Position numbers and translations under genes: made by a program. Positions 1 through 10,037 of a stretch of 64,000 nucleotides of DNA are shown one piece after another. The notes under the pieces were generated by a model, which saw only the letters and a program-made list of their open reading frames with translations, was not told the origin of the DNA and made no database searches. Numbering within the stretch: position 1 is the stretch's first letter; each line of letters starts with the position of its first letter. Source of the stretch: Cavenderia fasciculata (taxonomy: Eukaryota > Evosea > Eumycetozoa > Acytosteliales > Cavenderiaceae). The DNA lies in the NCBI RefSeq assembly GCF_000203815.1, contig NW_004457729.1:1178674-1242673 (forward strand), written 5' to 3'.

Positions 1-1477
1 AATGAACAAACTCGAGATTGGGAAGAGTTGGTTTAGAGGACAACGCTCGATGGTAAAGTGCTGTGAGTAACTTGAGTGCGTATGGAGTGTCCATTCCAGT
101 GACTGTTAGATTCTTGATGACATTGTTTGTCAAGAGCCAGTGGAATGGTTGCATTTGGTGTCTTTGTCCCATTGTAAAATTGACATTGACAGTCTCTAAT
201 AGTGGTGCATCTTCATCGGTTGGATAGGCATTCTCTAACATTTTAATGGTATGGTCTCCGCATTGAACTGTTAGAGATTGGAGGTTGAGAGGTGGTAGAC
301 GAGATGGGTCAAAGAGTGGTTTAGTGTTACTGCTATGGTCAATAACGAGATGACGAATAGCTGTATTGCCGGCATAGTCGGCACTAGTGTTTGGCATGAA
401 TAGTGTACTACACGAAATATCCCGTATCACTTGGTTGAATTCAACCAACAGAGTTGATGGAACTTCACCTGTAAATTGTAATCCTAAATAACCCAAGTGT
501 CTCTTGGTCGACACCAAGTACCGTAACAGAGTGATGAGCAATGTGTTGGAAGCAGCACTATTGAATCCGTGGAACCCACCATCTGCCGGAACGACAAGGG
601 TCAGCGACTTTAGGTGTTGTAACGAGTCGATAAACGCAAGTATCCTGCTCGTATCCACTTCATTGATAGTTTGTCGACACTGTAATCCCAACGACAACTT
701 TTCAATACGGTTGTCGGGTAGTTGCAGTGTGTCAAGTTGAAGCAGCGTACTAACGGTCAATGCCAGTATTTTTAGACCGTCAATATTGTCTTGTATTATA
801 TCACGAGATGATTCGGGATGTTTTAAAGCTACTGGAGCCTGCCGCTGGCGACTAAAAGATGGTATTGGAGTTGCTGTATAGAGTGATATCTGACGTGGAC
901 GAGTTAACTTTTTGATGGTTGTTTCGTATGCCTGTTTGGCGGCCGCGTCTCTTCCAAGTTGGTGTTGGAGATACTCTATATTCAATTCATATTCCAACGG
1001 CATTTCACGCATTTGCAAGTATTGGTAAGCCACCGACTTTGTAATTTGGTCAATAGCCACGTCTCCAATCAAACGTTCCAACGTGACTGTCAGCATGCGC
1101 ACCAGCGCGGCGTTGAGCTGACGGTTCAGCTCACTCGTCTCGGGAAGCATACTGCAGCCGACAAAGTAGTCATCATACGATGACGAATCCAACAACTTGA
1201 TATTCTTCCACACGCACGACGGGTTGATAATATGTGAGAGGAATGAGTAGATGGTGTTGTCTGTTCGTATCAGTTTAGCCTTTAACCTATTATCCATATG
1301 CATCGATACACGATTAAACCATCTCTTGCAAACCAAATCATATTGTAAATCTACATACAATACACTACTAGTAGTACCATTCATTTGGTGTTGACCATCT
1401 TCCAATAGATAATCAACAATTAAATGTTCAACACTATGTGGTAATGTTACTCTAATAGTTGGAGTAATAGGTGACAT
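1..1477 (-). CDS. F-box/LRR-like protein, 5' part (runs off left edge)
   Basis: An open frame of 492 codons starts with ATG at 1477 (MSPITPTIRVTLPHSVEHLI) and runs without a stop or intron to base 1, so the 3' part lies outside the window. Residues about 11-55 read like an F-box: LPHSVEHLIVDYL, then after a short insert LVCKRWFNRVS, the Leu/Pro start and VCKRWF core common in dictyostelid F-box proteins. The rest is Leu-rich with irregular repeats (for example LQSLTVQCGDHTIKMLEN, VIKNLTVTGMDTPYALKLLT) resembling divergent LRRs. Members of this class recruit substrates to SCF ubiquitin ligases; that role is inferred. It is divergent from the VPS2 gene, sharing the 540-bp spacer. The F-box call is moderate, the LRR call tentative. 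Confidence 0.7.
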   Translation of the reverse strand, partial: MSPITPTIRVTLPHSVEHLIVDYLLEDGQHQMNGTTSSVLYVDLQYDLVCKRWFNRVSMHMDNRLKAKLIRTDNTIYSFLSHIINPSCVWKNIKLLDSSSYDDYFVGCSMLPETSELNRQLNAALVRMLTVTLERLIGDVAIDQITKSVAYQYLQMREMPLEYELNIEYLQHQLGRDAAAKQAYETTIKKLTRPRQISLYTATPIPSFSRQRQAPVALKHPESSRDIIQDNIDGLKILALTVSTLLQLDTLQLPDNRIEKLSLGLQCRQTINEVDTSRILAFIDSLQHLKSLTLVVPADGGFHGFNSAASNTLLITLLRYLVSTKRHLGYLGLQFTGEVPSTLLVEFNQVIRDISCSTLFMPNTSADYAGNTAIRHLVIDHSSNTKPLFDPSRLPPLNLQSLTVQCGDHTIKMLENAYPTDEDAPLLETVNVNFTMGQRHQMQPFHWLLTNNVIKNLTVTGMDTPYALKLLTALYHRALSSKPTLPNLEFVH

Positions 1478-2017
1478 ATATATTAATTATCTATCTCTAA
1501 TTATTTATATTATACAAATATTTGTTAAAAAACAAAGTAAAAGTAAACTATTATTATCATGATCATGGTTCGAACTAGCAAAGCAAGAGTATTAATTTGT
1601 TTTGTGTATAAAAATATCTTTTAAAATTAAAAATAAATAATTTAAATTTAAAAAGGGACAATATCCATCAGTTTGAACAATAATAAACCAAACCAACCTT
1701 CCCTCTTTGTACTCTATCTTTCTTTTAAAAGAAAAGTTTGTGTATCTTTGAGTCTTGACAAGGTGCTGAAAACTTGAGCTCTATAACTCTTCAAAATTGA
1801 GGAAAGGTGAGTGAAAAAATAAATTAATAAAATAAATTGGTCGAGTTGAAAGTAGTACTTTCACAAAGTTTCATTAGTAAAGTGCAGTTATTATTATTTA
1901 TTTGTATATTATTATTATTATCTATCTATCTATATCATCAACATCAACATTCACATCTATAAAAGATACTTTATTTGTGTAGTAAACTATTTAATTAAAA
2001 GAAGATATAAAGAAAGA
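1478..2017. promoter_or_regulatory. Divergent intergenic promoter region
   Basis: This 540-bp A/T-rich spacer separates the divergent F-box-like and VPS2 genes, so it should hold both promoters. It contains poly-T and poly-A tracts and TTA/TAT repeats near 1890-1935. No ORF, RNA gene or specific factor site could be recognised. Confidence 0.4.
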
Positions 2018-2786
2018 ATGTTTCTATTTGGAAAGCAAAAGACACCTAAAGGTATATAGTAGAGAGATATGAACTGAGAGTTGTTTATAAATGATGATAT
2101 TAACAACAACATTCATTCATTTAGAGATTCTAAGAGAGAATCAAAGATCATTAAATAAATCAATGAGAGAATTGGATAGAGAAAGAGTTAGTCTTCAAAA
2201 CCAAGAGAAAAAGATTATATTGGACATTAAAAAGATGGCCAAGCAAGGACAGATGAATTCTGCAAAGATCATGGCAAAGGATCTTGTAAGAACAAGATAT
2301 CATATTCAAAAGTTTTATGAAATGAAAACACAATTACAAGCTGTTAGTTTAAGAATTCAAGTATGAACAACCAAACGATGCACAAACAAATAGAGTAGAA
2401 AGAGAGAGAGATAGAAATGTAAAAATTAATCAATTTAATTTTTTTTTTTTAATTTGTAGACATTACAATCAACACAATCAATGGCAGAAGCAATGAAGGG
2501 AGTAACAAAGGCAATGACTGTTATGAATAGACAAATGAACCTTCCACAATTTACAAAGATTATGATGGAATTTGAACAACAATCAGACAAGATGGACATG
2601 AAGGAAGAGATGATGAACGATACTATGGACGATGTCATGCAACAAGATGGAGAAGAAGAGGAGTCACAAGAAATTTTGAATCAAGTATTGGATGAAATCG
2701 GTATTGATTTGGCTTCTCAACTTGTAGATGCTCCAACCTCTACAACTGCAACTGGACTTGCTTCAAAACATCAAGTTAATGGTTAA
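2018..2786 (+). CDS. vps2: ESCRT-III subunit Vps2/CHMP2
   Basis: Three exons: 2018-2051, 2125-2360 and 2460-2786, with GT...AG introns whose phases agree, giving about 198 aa. The N-terminus MFLFGKQKTPKEILRENQ and the following LNKSMRELDRERVSLQNQEK match the basic first helix of Vps2/CHMP2A (Snf7 family). The middle is coiled coil and the C-terminal part is acidic (MNDTMDDVMQQDGEEEESQ, then LNQVLDEIGIDLASQL), as in CHMP2A. The family polymerises on endosomal membranes with Vps24 and is disassembled by Vps4 in multivesicular-body sorting, abscission and membrane repair. The protein ends ASKHQVNG with no recognisable C-terminal MIM1 helix (usual pattern acidic-xxL-xxRL-xxLR) for Vps4 binding, and it is about 20-25 aa shorter than human CHMP2A. 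No further coding exon was seen downstream. Family identity is firm. Confidence 0.93.
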
Positions 2787-2956
2787 AAAGAAAAGAAAAA
2801 GAAATATATAAATATATATCCTTTTTTTTTTTTTTTTGTATAATTTTAAATTAAAATAGTAATATATATATATTACTATTAATTACTATTAATTACTATT
2901 AATCATTATACACCAAACTTATTATATACAAAATGGGGTTTATTTTTTTGTTGGAT

Positions 2957-4211
2957 TTAGCCAGTCGAAAATAATAATGGATCGATTGCAGTTCTTTTCT
3001 TATTTTCATCCTTTTTTAAAGAGACTCTACCATTTTGTCCAACCTTGTATTGTTTCAAAGCATCTACAAACGATTGGTATTCCGTGTCTTTATGTATTTT
3101 CCTAATGATTGATATCCTCGTATCAAACCGTGATGGTTTAATCTTTTTAATCGTCAAATAGATATTCTCTTGTAATTTGCAATAATGACTCTCTACATTT
3201 TCTTTTAATGCTTGTACTGCTTTGTTTACTCTTTCTTCTCTTTGTTTTAATTCATTATTTAATGTCTAAAAAGATAAATAAATAATTAATTAATTAAACT
3301 TGATATATTATTCCTTTGCCCAAAAAACATACTGGAAATATTTGATTATATTGTTCGATAAATAGAGTTGCTATTTGAGTCCCAATGACAGTGTATGCAT
3401 TGACACCATCTACAAAGAAGAATTCACCACTACCTTGTAGTGAAGCTGATGGTGATGAATTGGGTGTAGACTCTGATCTCAATAATGTAGCTCCATATAC
3501 ATCACCAATAATCTTTGCATCAATTATCGTTGTAGTATTCGTAGTAGTGGTTGGCGACAATCCATTACTATTATTATTAATATTATTATTATTTGATTGA
3601 CTTTGATTAGTACTAATATCGTGTAATAATCCAAATAGTCTAATTAGTATATCCATGTTGGCCATTGGCAACACTGCAATTCGATCAGCCAATAGTTCTA
3701 TATTATTGTCATCGTCTATAGATCAATCATTAATGGTTAGTATGTGTAAATAATAAACCAACCATATTGTATGTTGCTTACGAAAAGAATAAATCCAAAG
3801 TGATTTTTGATCCTTTGGTACAATTGGGTCGGGAGTTCTCATCAATAGGTCGACCAAGAGTGAGTTGCAATAGGTTGCAGATTGAATAAATGCAGTGCAA
3901 TGTCTAGTGAATGATCGATAGTCTTGTACTTTAATGTATCCATCCAACGTATTCAAAGATTGATTATATGTAGAATCATTGATTCTTTCATCCCAATTAA
4001 ATATTACTTGATCTTTTAAAACTAATTATAATAATAATAATGACACAAGTTCTTCTTGTTAATTACTATGACTATGTTACATTATACTATAACTAAATTG
4101 CTATCATGCTACTGTATAGCATCAATCAATCTTACACTTTTCTCTATACAATTGTATTAAATAGTTAAAGTAACCATCGAGTGAATGGATGCTGCTTGTT
4201 GGTAGTGTCAT
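2957..4211 (-). CDS. RhoGAP-domain-like protein
   Basis: Four exons fit by phase: 4211-4136, 4021-3782, 3715-3333 and 3265-2957 (about 335 aa, start MTLPTSSIHSLDGYF). The centre reads like the second half of a RhoGAP fold: TAFIQSATYCNSLLVDLLMRTPDPIVP, then IELLADRIAVLPMANMDILIRLFGLLHDI and, after an Asn/Thr-rich insert, DAKIIGDVYGATLLR, matching the PxPxxP, LPxxN and late Leu-rich helices of the family. RhoGAPs speed GTP hydrolysis by Rho/Rac. No segment resembling the arginine-finger motif (GIFRxxG) can be seen in the N-terminal exons, so catalytic activity is doubtful. The C-terminal 100 residues are Lys-rich and predicted helical, with no recognised domain. The start codon is the first in-frame ATG; an upstream exon cannot be excluded. 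Confidence 0.68.
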
Positions 4212-4551
4212 CACCTAACTAACTGAATTATAATAATAATAATAATAATAATAACTGAATAATAATAAATAATACAATAATAATAATAATAATCGCGAAT
4301 AATAATAAATAATAAATAAAGGGGATCAGTCGGAGCTCACAACAGTTGTGTTTTAAAAAGGTTCTTAAAAAAGCGAGGTAAATTAAACACACCTCACCTA
4401 CCAACACAACAGCGGTGCAAACAATCAATCTCAGATCAAAGAAGAAGAAGACTTAAAATTTTTGTAGTATTCAGATTACATGTTTATATTTATAATTTAA
4501 ATGGAGATTGTTGATAATTAATCAAGAATGGTTGGTTTATTTGTGTTAGAT
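4212..4551. other. Spacer with ATA/TAA repeats
   Basis: 340 bp between the RhoGAP-like gene and the membrane-protein gene, both on the minus strand. It carries interrupted (TAA)n runs near 4230-4320 and a short, less A/T-rich patch at 4320-4420. It should include the RhoGAP promoter. Nothing else was recognised. Confidence 0.4.
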
Positions 4552-5748
4552 TTACACTGTCCAATCCATTGAACTATGATTATTATCTCGATTATTATTT
4601 ATAATTACACTTCCTGTACTAGTTGTATCATCGTTATTATTATTATTATTATCTCGATTATTATTATTTATATTATTATTATTATTGTTTGTTGATATTT
4701 CATTCATTGTCGTCTTTTTTTTCTTGTTGTTGTTGTTGTTATTATTTTGGAAACTAGTGATATCATATTTATCCATGTCTATTGATAATCGATGATGATG
4801 ATATTGATATTGATGATGGGTATTATTATTATCATCATCTTCATTATGATGATGATGATGATGAGATATACTTGGGAATGGAGTTGGAGAACATTGAATA
4901 CCTATAGTGAGGACTTCAAGTTTGGATGGGAGTGTTGATGGATCGACTGGTGGGGCTTGTCCCTCAGCAGCTTCCCTTTGACGTCTTCGGTGTTCAGTCA
5001 ACAACCGATTATAAACTCGTCTTGATCTTCGATAGGCTAGATGAATCGAGTGATTGATAGCTAGGAATCCAATGGGACATAGAATGATACCACTAAATAT
5101 AATGGATTGATTCTCTGATAGGAATCCAACTGAAAACAATATGACAGTGTTGACAATGACAACACATCCAAATAAAAGATAGAGTATATTCCAATTGGTA
5201 AAATTCGAACATATACTTGTACTATCAATTAATTCTCTTTGAAATTCATAATTTAATTCTAATTGTTGTTGTTCATCTATTTGATTCGTTGTTGTTGTTG
5301 TTGTTGTAGTTGGAACTATAGTTGTAGTAGTATTTATATTTAATTGTGGAATATCTATTGTTGTTGTATTTTGATTATTATTTTGATGATTTGGATGATT
5401 TGGAAGTGGAGAATTTAAATATCTTTCTTCAATTCGAATATTGTTGTTGCTGTTGTTATGGTTGTAATCACGTGTTCCAAAATCTTCATCAACCATTTCA
5501 ATGGATGGTTGGTATCGTATTGTACCAGTCACTGCTGGTATGGTTGATGGTGGTGTCGTATCAATTGGTTCCAACTGAATATCATCAAACTCTGTATTAT
5601 CATTATCGTCTTGGTTATCGTTGTTGACTCGAATATCAGGAGAAAGTGGTGGATAATGATGACCATGATTAAAGTTGAATTCTGGCTCTAATTTGGTGGT
5701 GGTGGTGGATTTGGTTGAAATTACAACCGGTGAAGAAAGAGTTGACAT
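4552..5748 (-). CDS. Two-span membrane protein, low-complexity tails (unknown)
   Basis: Single-exon frame of 398 aa starting MSTLSSPVVIST. Residues about 188-208 and 216-238 form two hydrophobic segments (LYLLFGCVVIVNTVILFSVG and IIFSGIILCPIGFLAIN), a hairpin followed by a basic cluster (AYRRSRRVYNRLLTEHRRRQ) suggesting a cytosolic flank. The 185 residues before are rich in Asn, Thr, Asp and Pro; the tail has His, Asn and Lys runs and ends SSMDWTV. There is no signal peptide. I do not recognise the family. The non-repetitive core around the membrane segments argues that the gene is real; the long Asn/His tracts are typical dictyostelid trinucleotide expansions. No function is proposed. Confidence 0.75.
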   Translation of the reverse strand: MSTLSSPVVISTKSTTTTKLEPEFNFNHGHHYPPLSPDIRVNNDNQDDNDNTEFDDIQLEPIDTTPPSTIPAVTGTIRYQPSIEMVDEDFGTRDYNHNNSNNNIRIEERYLNSPLPNHPNHQNNNQNTTTIDIPQLNINTTTTIVPTTTTTTTTNQIDEQQQLELNYEFQRELIDSTSICSNFTNWNILYLLFGCVVIVNTVILFSVGFLSENQSIIFSGIILCPIGFLAINHSIHLAYRRSRRVYNRLLTEHRRRQREAAEGQAPPVDPSTLPSKLEVLTIGIQCSPTPFPSISHHHHHHNEDDDNNNTHHQYQYHHHRLSIDMDKYDITSFQNNNNNNNKKKKTTMNEISTNNNNNNINNNNRDNNNNNNDDTTSTGSVIINNNRDNNHSSMDWTV

Positions 5749-6095
5749 TTAAAAATGAAAAAGAAGAAGAAGAAGAAGTAGAGTTGAATATATTGGTAAA
5801 TTATTAAAATGTGTAATTTAAATTAAATAAATAAATAATAATAATAATATTGGTTTATCATTTAAAATAAATAAATGAATAACAACAATAGTAATAGTAG
5901 TATAATATTAATAATGTTCAATGACTTTATACAATAACAATAATATCTATTATAAAAAAATATATAATTAATATTATTTTTTCATGGGAGATTTTAAGAA
6001 AATATATGATTCTTACTGACTATATATATATATATGTGTGATATATTGATTGTTTTCCTTATTCTTAATATTATTATTATTATTATTCTATTTTA

Positions 6096-6126
<31 letters not shown>

Positions 6127-6436
6127 ACAATGGAAAATTAAAAATGATCGGTCACATATTCATATGATGATGGGAAATCTCTCTCTGGAATCCAAACTCT
6201 TTATATCACTTTTACCCGTTGTTGGAGGTAAGATTGAAATGATATATCATATGATTATAGTGATGATGATGATGGTGATACCAACCAACCTACCTGCCTA
6301 CTCCTTTTATATAAATCGATTAATTTAAAATTGTTTGAATTCATTTATATAAAGAGTAATTAATAGATTGATTGAGAGAGTGAGTGAGAGAGAATGAGAG
6401 AGTATCCGTTCACCCAGTATTTTAAACTGTTCCTAC

Positions 6437-6468
<32 letters not shown>

Positions 6469-7249
6469 GTCGTCGATCCATTTAAAAATATCCATAAAAG
6501 TCAACATTACATTGTCCATCAACACCACCACATTCCCACCCCCACAATACCACTCGACCGACGACTGTTGTGATTTCTATCGGCGGGGGGTCAATGATTT
6601 GATTGTATGATTGATTGATTGATTGATTGAATATCCGCTGCCATTATATATGATATGTTTGGTTTAAGAGAGAGTAAACATAATAATGAATGTTTCTTCT
6701 GTTTGAAAAAGTTGATTATTTTCATTCATTCATTCCATCTCTCTTTCTTTCTATTCTATTCTATTCTCAATGAATGATATCATTCATTCTTATCTGTTTT
6801 CAAAAAATAAATGATCATTTGAAAAACAGTGTGCTTGCTTGGGAGATGGACCATCCATCACATAAATCAAAAAATTAATATTCTTTTTTTAGTCTTTTCT
6901 TTGTTGAATAAATCATATATTTATTGTTTTTTATTATATATTGTCATTTTTTGATAAATGTAATATAAACTATAAATAAAATTAATTTACGTGGCAGGTG
7001 GATAGATGGATGGAGGGTGGATGGATGGGCTTGAGGGTTGGGTATATGGATCGGTCAGTGGCTTGTGGGAACTATAAAACAATCAATCGATCGATATCAA
7101 AAGTAGAGAGGATGAAAAACTTGATTGATAAAGAAAGACATTGACTGTCAATAGTTGTCTTCCAAAAATGGAAGACCATATAACGCTGGTCCACATGTCC
7201 AGATTCCTTTTAATCATTTAAAAAAAAGAATGAATGAAATCACCCTATT
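5749..7249. other. Intergenic, simple-sequence rich
   Basis: 1.5 kb between two minus-strand genes. It contains ATA/TTA repeats (near 5835-5850 and 6068-6125), a (TC)n tract at 6444-6468, TGAT repeats near 6615-6630 and polypurine or polypyrimidine stretches. Short open frames here are low-complexity and look spurious. It presumably includes the promoter of the membrane-protein gene; no RNA gene was recognised. Confidence 0.4.
6444..6468. repeat. (TC)n dinucleotide repeat
   Basis: About 25 bp of uninterrupted TC in intergenic DNA, seen directly. Similar polypyrimidine tracts recur near other promoters in the window. Confidence 0.9.
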
Positions 7250-7786
7250 TTAAACGACCACTTGTTGTTGTTGTTGTTCAGCGGCGGCATTGATTGATGA
7301 TTCTGGTTGTTGAAACTCTGGGAAATCATATAATCTTGAAGCTCTATCCCAAACCAACTTTTCATTGTGTTTGAATTGTTTGACACGGTGAAGTGGGATG
7401 ACACCAATTTCAAACTCTGAAAAGATGACAAACTTGATTCCATCGAACCGGTCTTCATATCCGATTTGAAAGTTGTCAACATTTTCCACCATGCTGACAT
7501 CCCATTTGATTCTATTGTATATTTCTTCTGCCGATGGTAAACGAGCCTTCTTCTCTTCGAGTACTACTTCATTTTCACTCTTTACTGTGTTTTTCTTTCT
7601 TGGTACTCTCTTTTTCTTGTTGCCCCTCGATTCTTCTGATGAGGAATATTCACTTTCATCTCCAGATGATCCTGACAATTGATTATTAATCTCTGGTAAT
7701 GGTTGATCCAATACTGATTTAATTCTTCTCTCTTGTTGTTGTGGTTGTTCTTGTTGTTCTTGTTGTTCTGGTTGTTGGTTCTCCAT
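7250..7786 (-). CDS. MJ1316 (DUF504) RNA-end-recognition domain protein
   Basis: Single-exon protein of 178 aa starting MENQQPEQQEQ. Residues 1-20 are Gln/Glu-rich and 37-70 are acidic/Ser then Lys/Arg-rich, looking like a nuclear-localisation and linker segment. Residues about 83-155 carry the MJ1316/DUF504 signature: LPSAEEIYNRIKWD, QIGYEDRFDG, VIPLHRVKQF and VWDRASRLYDF, with the conserved IxWD, YEDRF, PxHR and WDR motifs. In other eukaryotes this small domain occurs with poly(A) polymerase-like or LENG9-type RNA enzymes and was proposed from comparative genomics to recognise RNA cyclic-phosphate ends; archaea have stand-alone copies. Here it is essentially stand-alone. The domain call is strong; RNA-end binding is inference from the family. 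Confidence 0.85.
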   Translation of the reverse strand: MENQQPEQQEQQEQPQQQERRIKSVLDQPLPEINNQLSGSSGDESEYSSSEESRGNKKKRVPRKKNTVKSENEVVLEEKKARLPSAEEIYNRIKWDVSMVENVDNFQIGYEDRFDGIKFVIFSEFEIGVIPLHRVKQFKHNEKLVWDRASRLYDFPEFQQPESSINAAAEQQQQQVVV

Positions 7787-8450
7787 GATATTATATGATA
7801 TATATAGTGTTTTATTGTACTTTGCAAAGTCAATAAATAATGTTTAAATAAATAAATGTTGTGTTTTCTAAAGTAAAGTAAAGTTACTTGTTTGTGTTGT
7901 TGCTTATTGCAATTGATTCGTTATTTAAACAATGCTGTCCCATTGAAGATATATATAGTGCTAAAACAGAGAAAAAAGGTTGCATATCAAAACTGAGGAA
8001 AATTTTGAGAAAACAAGAACTAGAAATTTCATAATAATTTAAATCTAGATTTTACTAGTAAACAAGGTTTCAAGTGAAGTTGATCAGATCAGCTCAAGAA
8101 AAATGATGGATCGACCGACATACATATATGGGCTTTTAATTTTGTTGGGATCAATATTATTGTTTGGAATCAATTTTATTATTATTATTATTATTTTTGG
8201 TTATCGCAGGAAATTTTGGTTTGTTATTAATTATTATTATTATTATTATTATTAGTATTTCGAAAATTAATTAATTTAATAATGTTTTGTTTGTTTTGTT
8301 TGTTTTGGTTTGTTTGTTTATATATGCATATTATATTATATGCGTTTGGGAGGGAAAAGAAAAAGAAGGAAAGAGATAGATATATATATATATATGTTCT
8401 AAAATAATTATTATGCTATGTATTGGAGAATATTATATTATTATGTTTGA
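7787..8450. other. Intergenic promoter/3' region
   Basis: 664 bp between two minus-strand genes: upstream DNA of the MJ1316 gene and the 3' side of the VMA21-like gene. It shows TTA repeats (8175-8190, 8230-8255), TTTG repeats near 8285-8320 and a (TA)n tract near 8380. No ORF or RNA gene was recognised. Confidence 0.4.
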
Positions 8451-9169
8451 TTATTTTTCATAATATGCCATTACACTATATGAAGCCATAACACCAAACA
8501 TTCCTAAAATAGCAATGACACCTCCATAAGTAGGTCTATCGATTCTAGCGACGCCAAACCAATCACCCATATAATCTACAAATCCATAGTATAGAGATAG
8601 AGGTACCAAAAACATCAATACCGAGAATATAAGGAATTTAATAACAACAACTCTATTTTCTTGTTGACTATAAATATAAATATAAATAATGTTAGTACTT
8701 TTCTCATCTTTGATCTTAAATCTATCATATGAGATATATACATTTGCGCTAATTCAGCTTCAGATAATTTTCCTCTTGGAGTAGATGTAGTTGAAGTTGG
8801 TTTGGAAGTAACCTTTGATTTTGATGTTGATGAAGAAGAAGCAGGTTCTTCTTCATGATCCAATTCCAATTCATCATCAGAATCTTTATCTTTGATCTTC
8901 TTTGTAGTTTTAGTTGGTGTCTTTTTCTTCTTTTCAGCAGTAGATGATTCCTCTTCTGTTTGTTTCTTTGTCTTTGCAGCAGCCTTTTTACTTGATGCCT
9001 TGGTAGGAGTCTCTACAACCTTTGTTGTAGTAGTAGCAGCTGCTGCAGTATCTCTTCTCGTTCTCATTTTAGTTGGTGGAGATGGTTTTTCAATCTCTGC
9101 TACAATCTCATCGACATCATCCTCTTCCTCTACCTTTTTCTTTGATCTTCTTTTCTTTATATCTGACAT
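8451..9169 (-). CDS. vma21: VMA21-like V-ATPase assembly protein with long charged N-tail
   Basis: Two exons, 9169-8742 and 8667-8451 (intron donor GTATATATC, phase 2), give 214 aa. The last ~75 residues match VMA21: VVVIKFLIFSVLMFLVPLSL (first span), a short lumenal loop YGFVDYMGDW, then TYGGVIAILGVFGVMASYSV (second span) and the end MAYYEK. VMA21 is an ER chaperone that assembles the V-ATPase Vo sector before export to acidic compartments. The ATG at 9169 (MSDIKKRRSKKKVEEEDD) was chosen over a near-cognate GTG 39 nt upstream. VMA21 proteins are usually about 80-110 aa; this one has about 140 extra Lys, Glu, Ser and Thr-rich residues in front, with no recognised domain. The two-span core is well supported; the role of the tail is unknown. 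Confidence 0.82.
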
Positions 9170-9703
9170 GTTGTTTAAGTCTCTCTCTTTCAATATTAAT
9201 AGATACACAACTTATCAAATTTGATCAGGAGGAGGTTGGTTCTCAGTTTCAATTTTCACCCAGTGTTTGTGTGAACTTCAAAAGTTTTGGCGGTAGGTCA
9301 TGATAAACATAAAATAATTATTATCGACAAAGTTTGGTATTTAAAGGTATACTGTTGTACAATGGTAGTAAGGTATATTTATTGTTGTTATTATGGATTA
9401 TTGGTTGATTATTATTGGTTATTTTTTAGGTGTTAGAGAGTGGGAGAGTCGATCAAGACATCTTGTTGTGATGATGAATAAATATTATTATTATTAGTAA
9501 AAAAAATACAAAGTATATAAATACTTTTAAATTCGGGGATTATGCATCGGAAAATAGATTATTATTATTATTATTAATTATTATTAATTATTGTTTGTTA
9601 TTAATTATTAATTGTTATTAATGATTGTGTGAGGACTTGTTCATTTCCTCTTTTTTTTTTTTGTTTTTGTTTTTTTTCTATATATCTATTTTTTTTTCTT
9701 TAT
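9170..9703. other. Intergenic A/T-rich spacer
   Basis: 534 bp holding the VMA21-like promoter and the 3' flank of the RasGEF gene. TTA repeats (9555-9605) and poly-T (9645-9695) dominate. Nothing else was recognised. Confidence 0.4.
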
Positions 9704-10006
9704 CTATCTTGGTTCAACAAGTATTGATAAATCATATAAATCCTTTTCATCTAATACTGGAAGATGAAGTAAGAATGTGTTGAGTGGTTCTTCAGTTTGG
9801 AAAGTATATCCTTGTTCTTGGAAACGTGAAATATCGCTCCAAGCTTGATAGAACAATTCTCTCTTTTTGAAATTGAGAACTGGTCCAAGCGATGATGAAC
9901 TAGCTCCATCTTGTTGAACCAAATCAGGATTACCTTCTTCAATAAATACAAGGTCTGTAAGATTAATACCACTAAAAATAAATAAATAAATCAAATTAAT
10001 ATTTTG

Positions 10007-10037
<31 letters not shown>

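Noticed and set aside
8892-9224. 110-codon hydrophobic plus-strand open frame
   Set aside because: Antisense of the Lys/Glu-rich tail of the VMA21-like gene.
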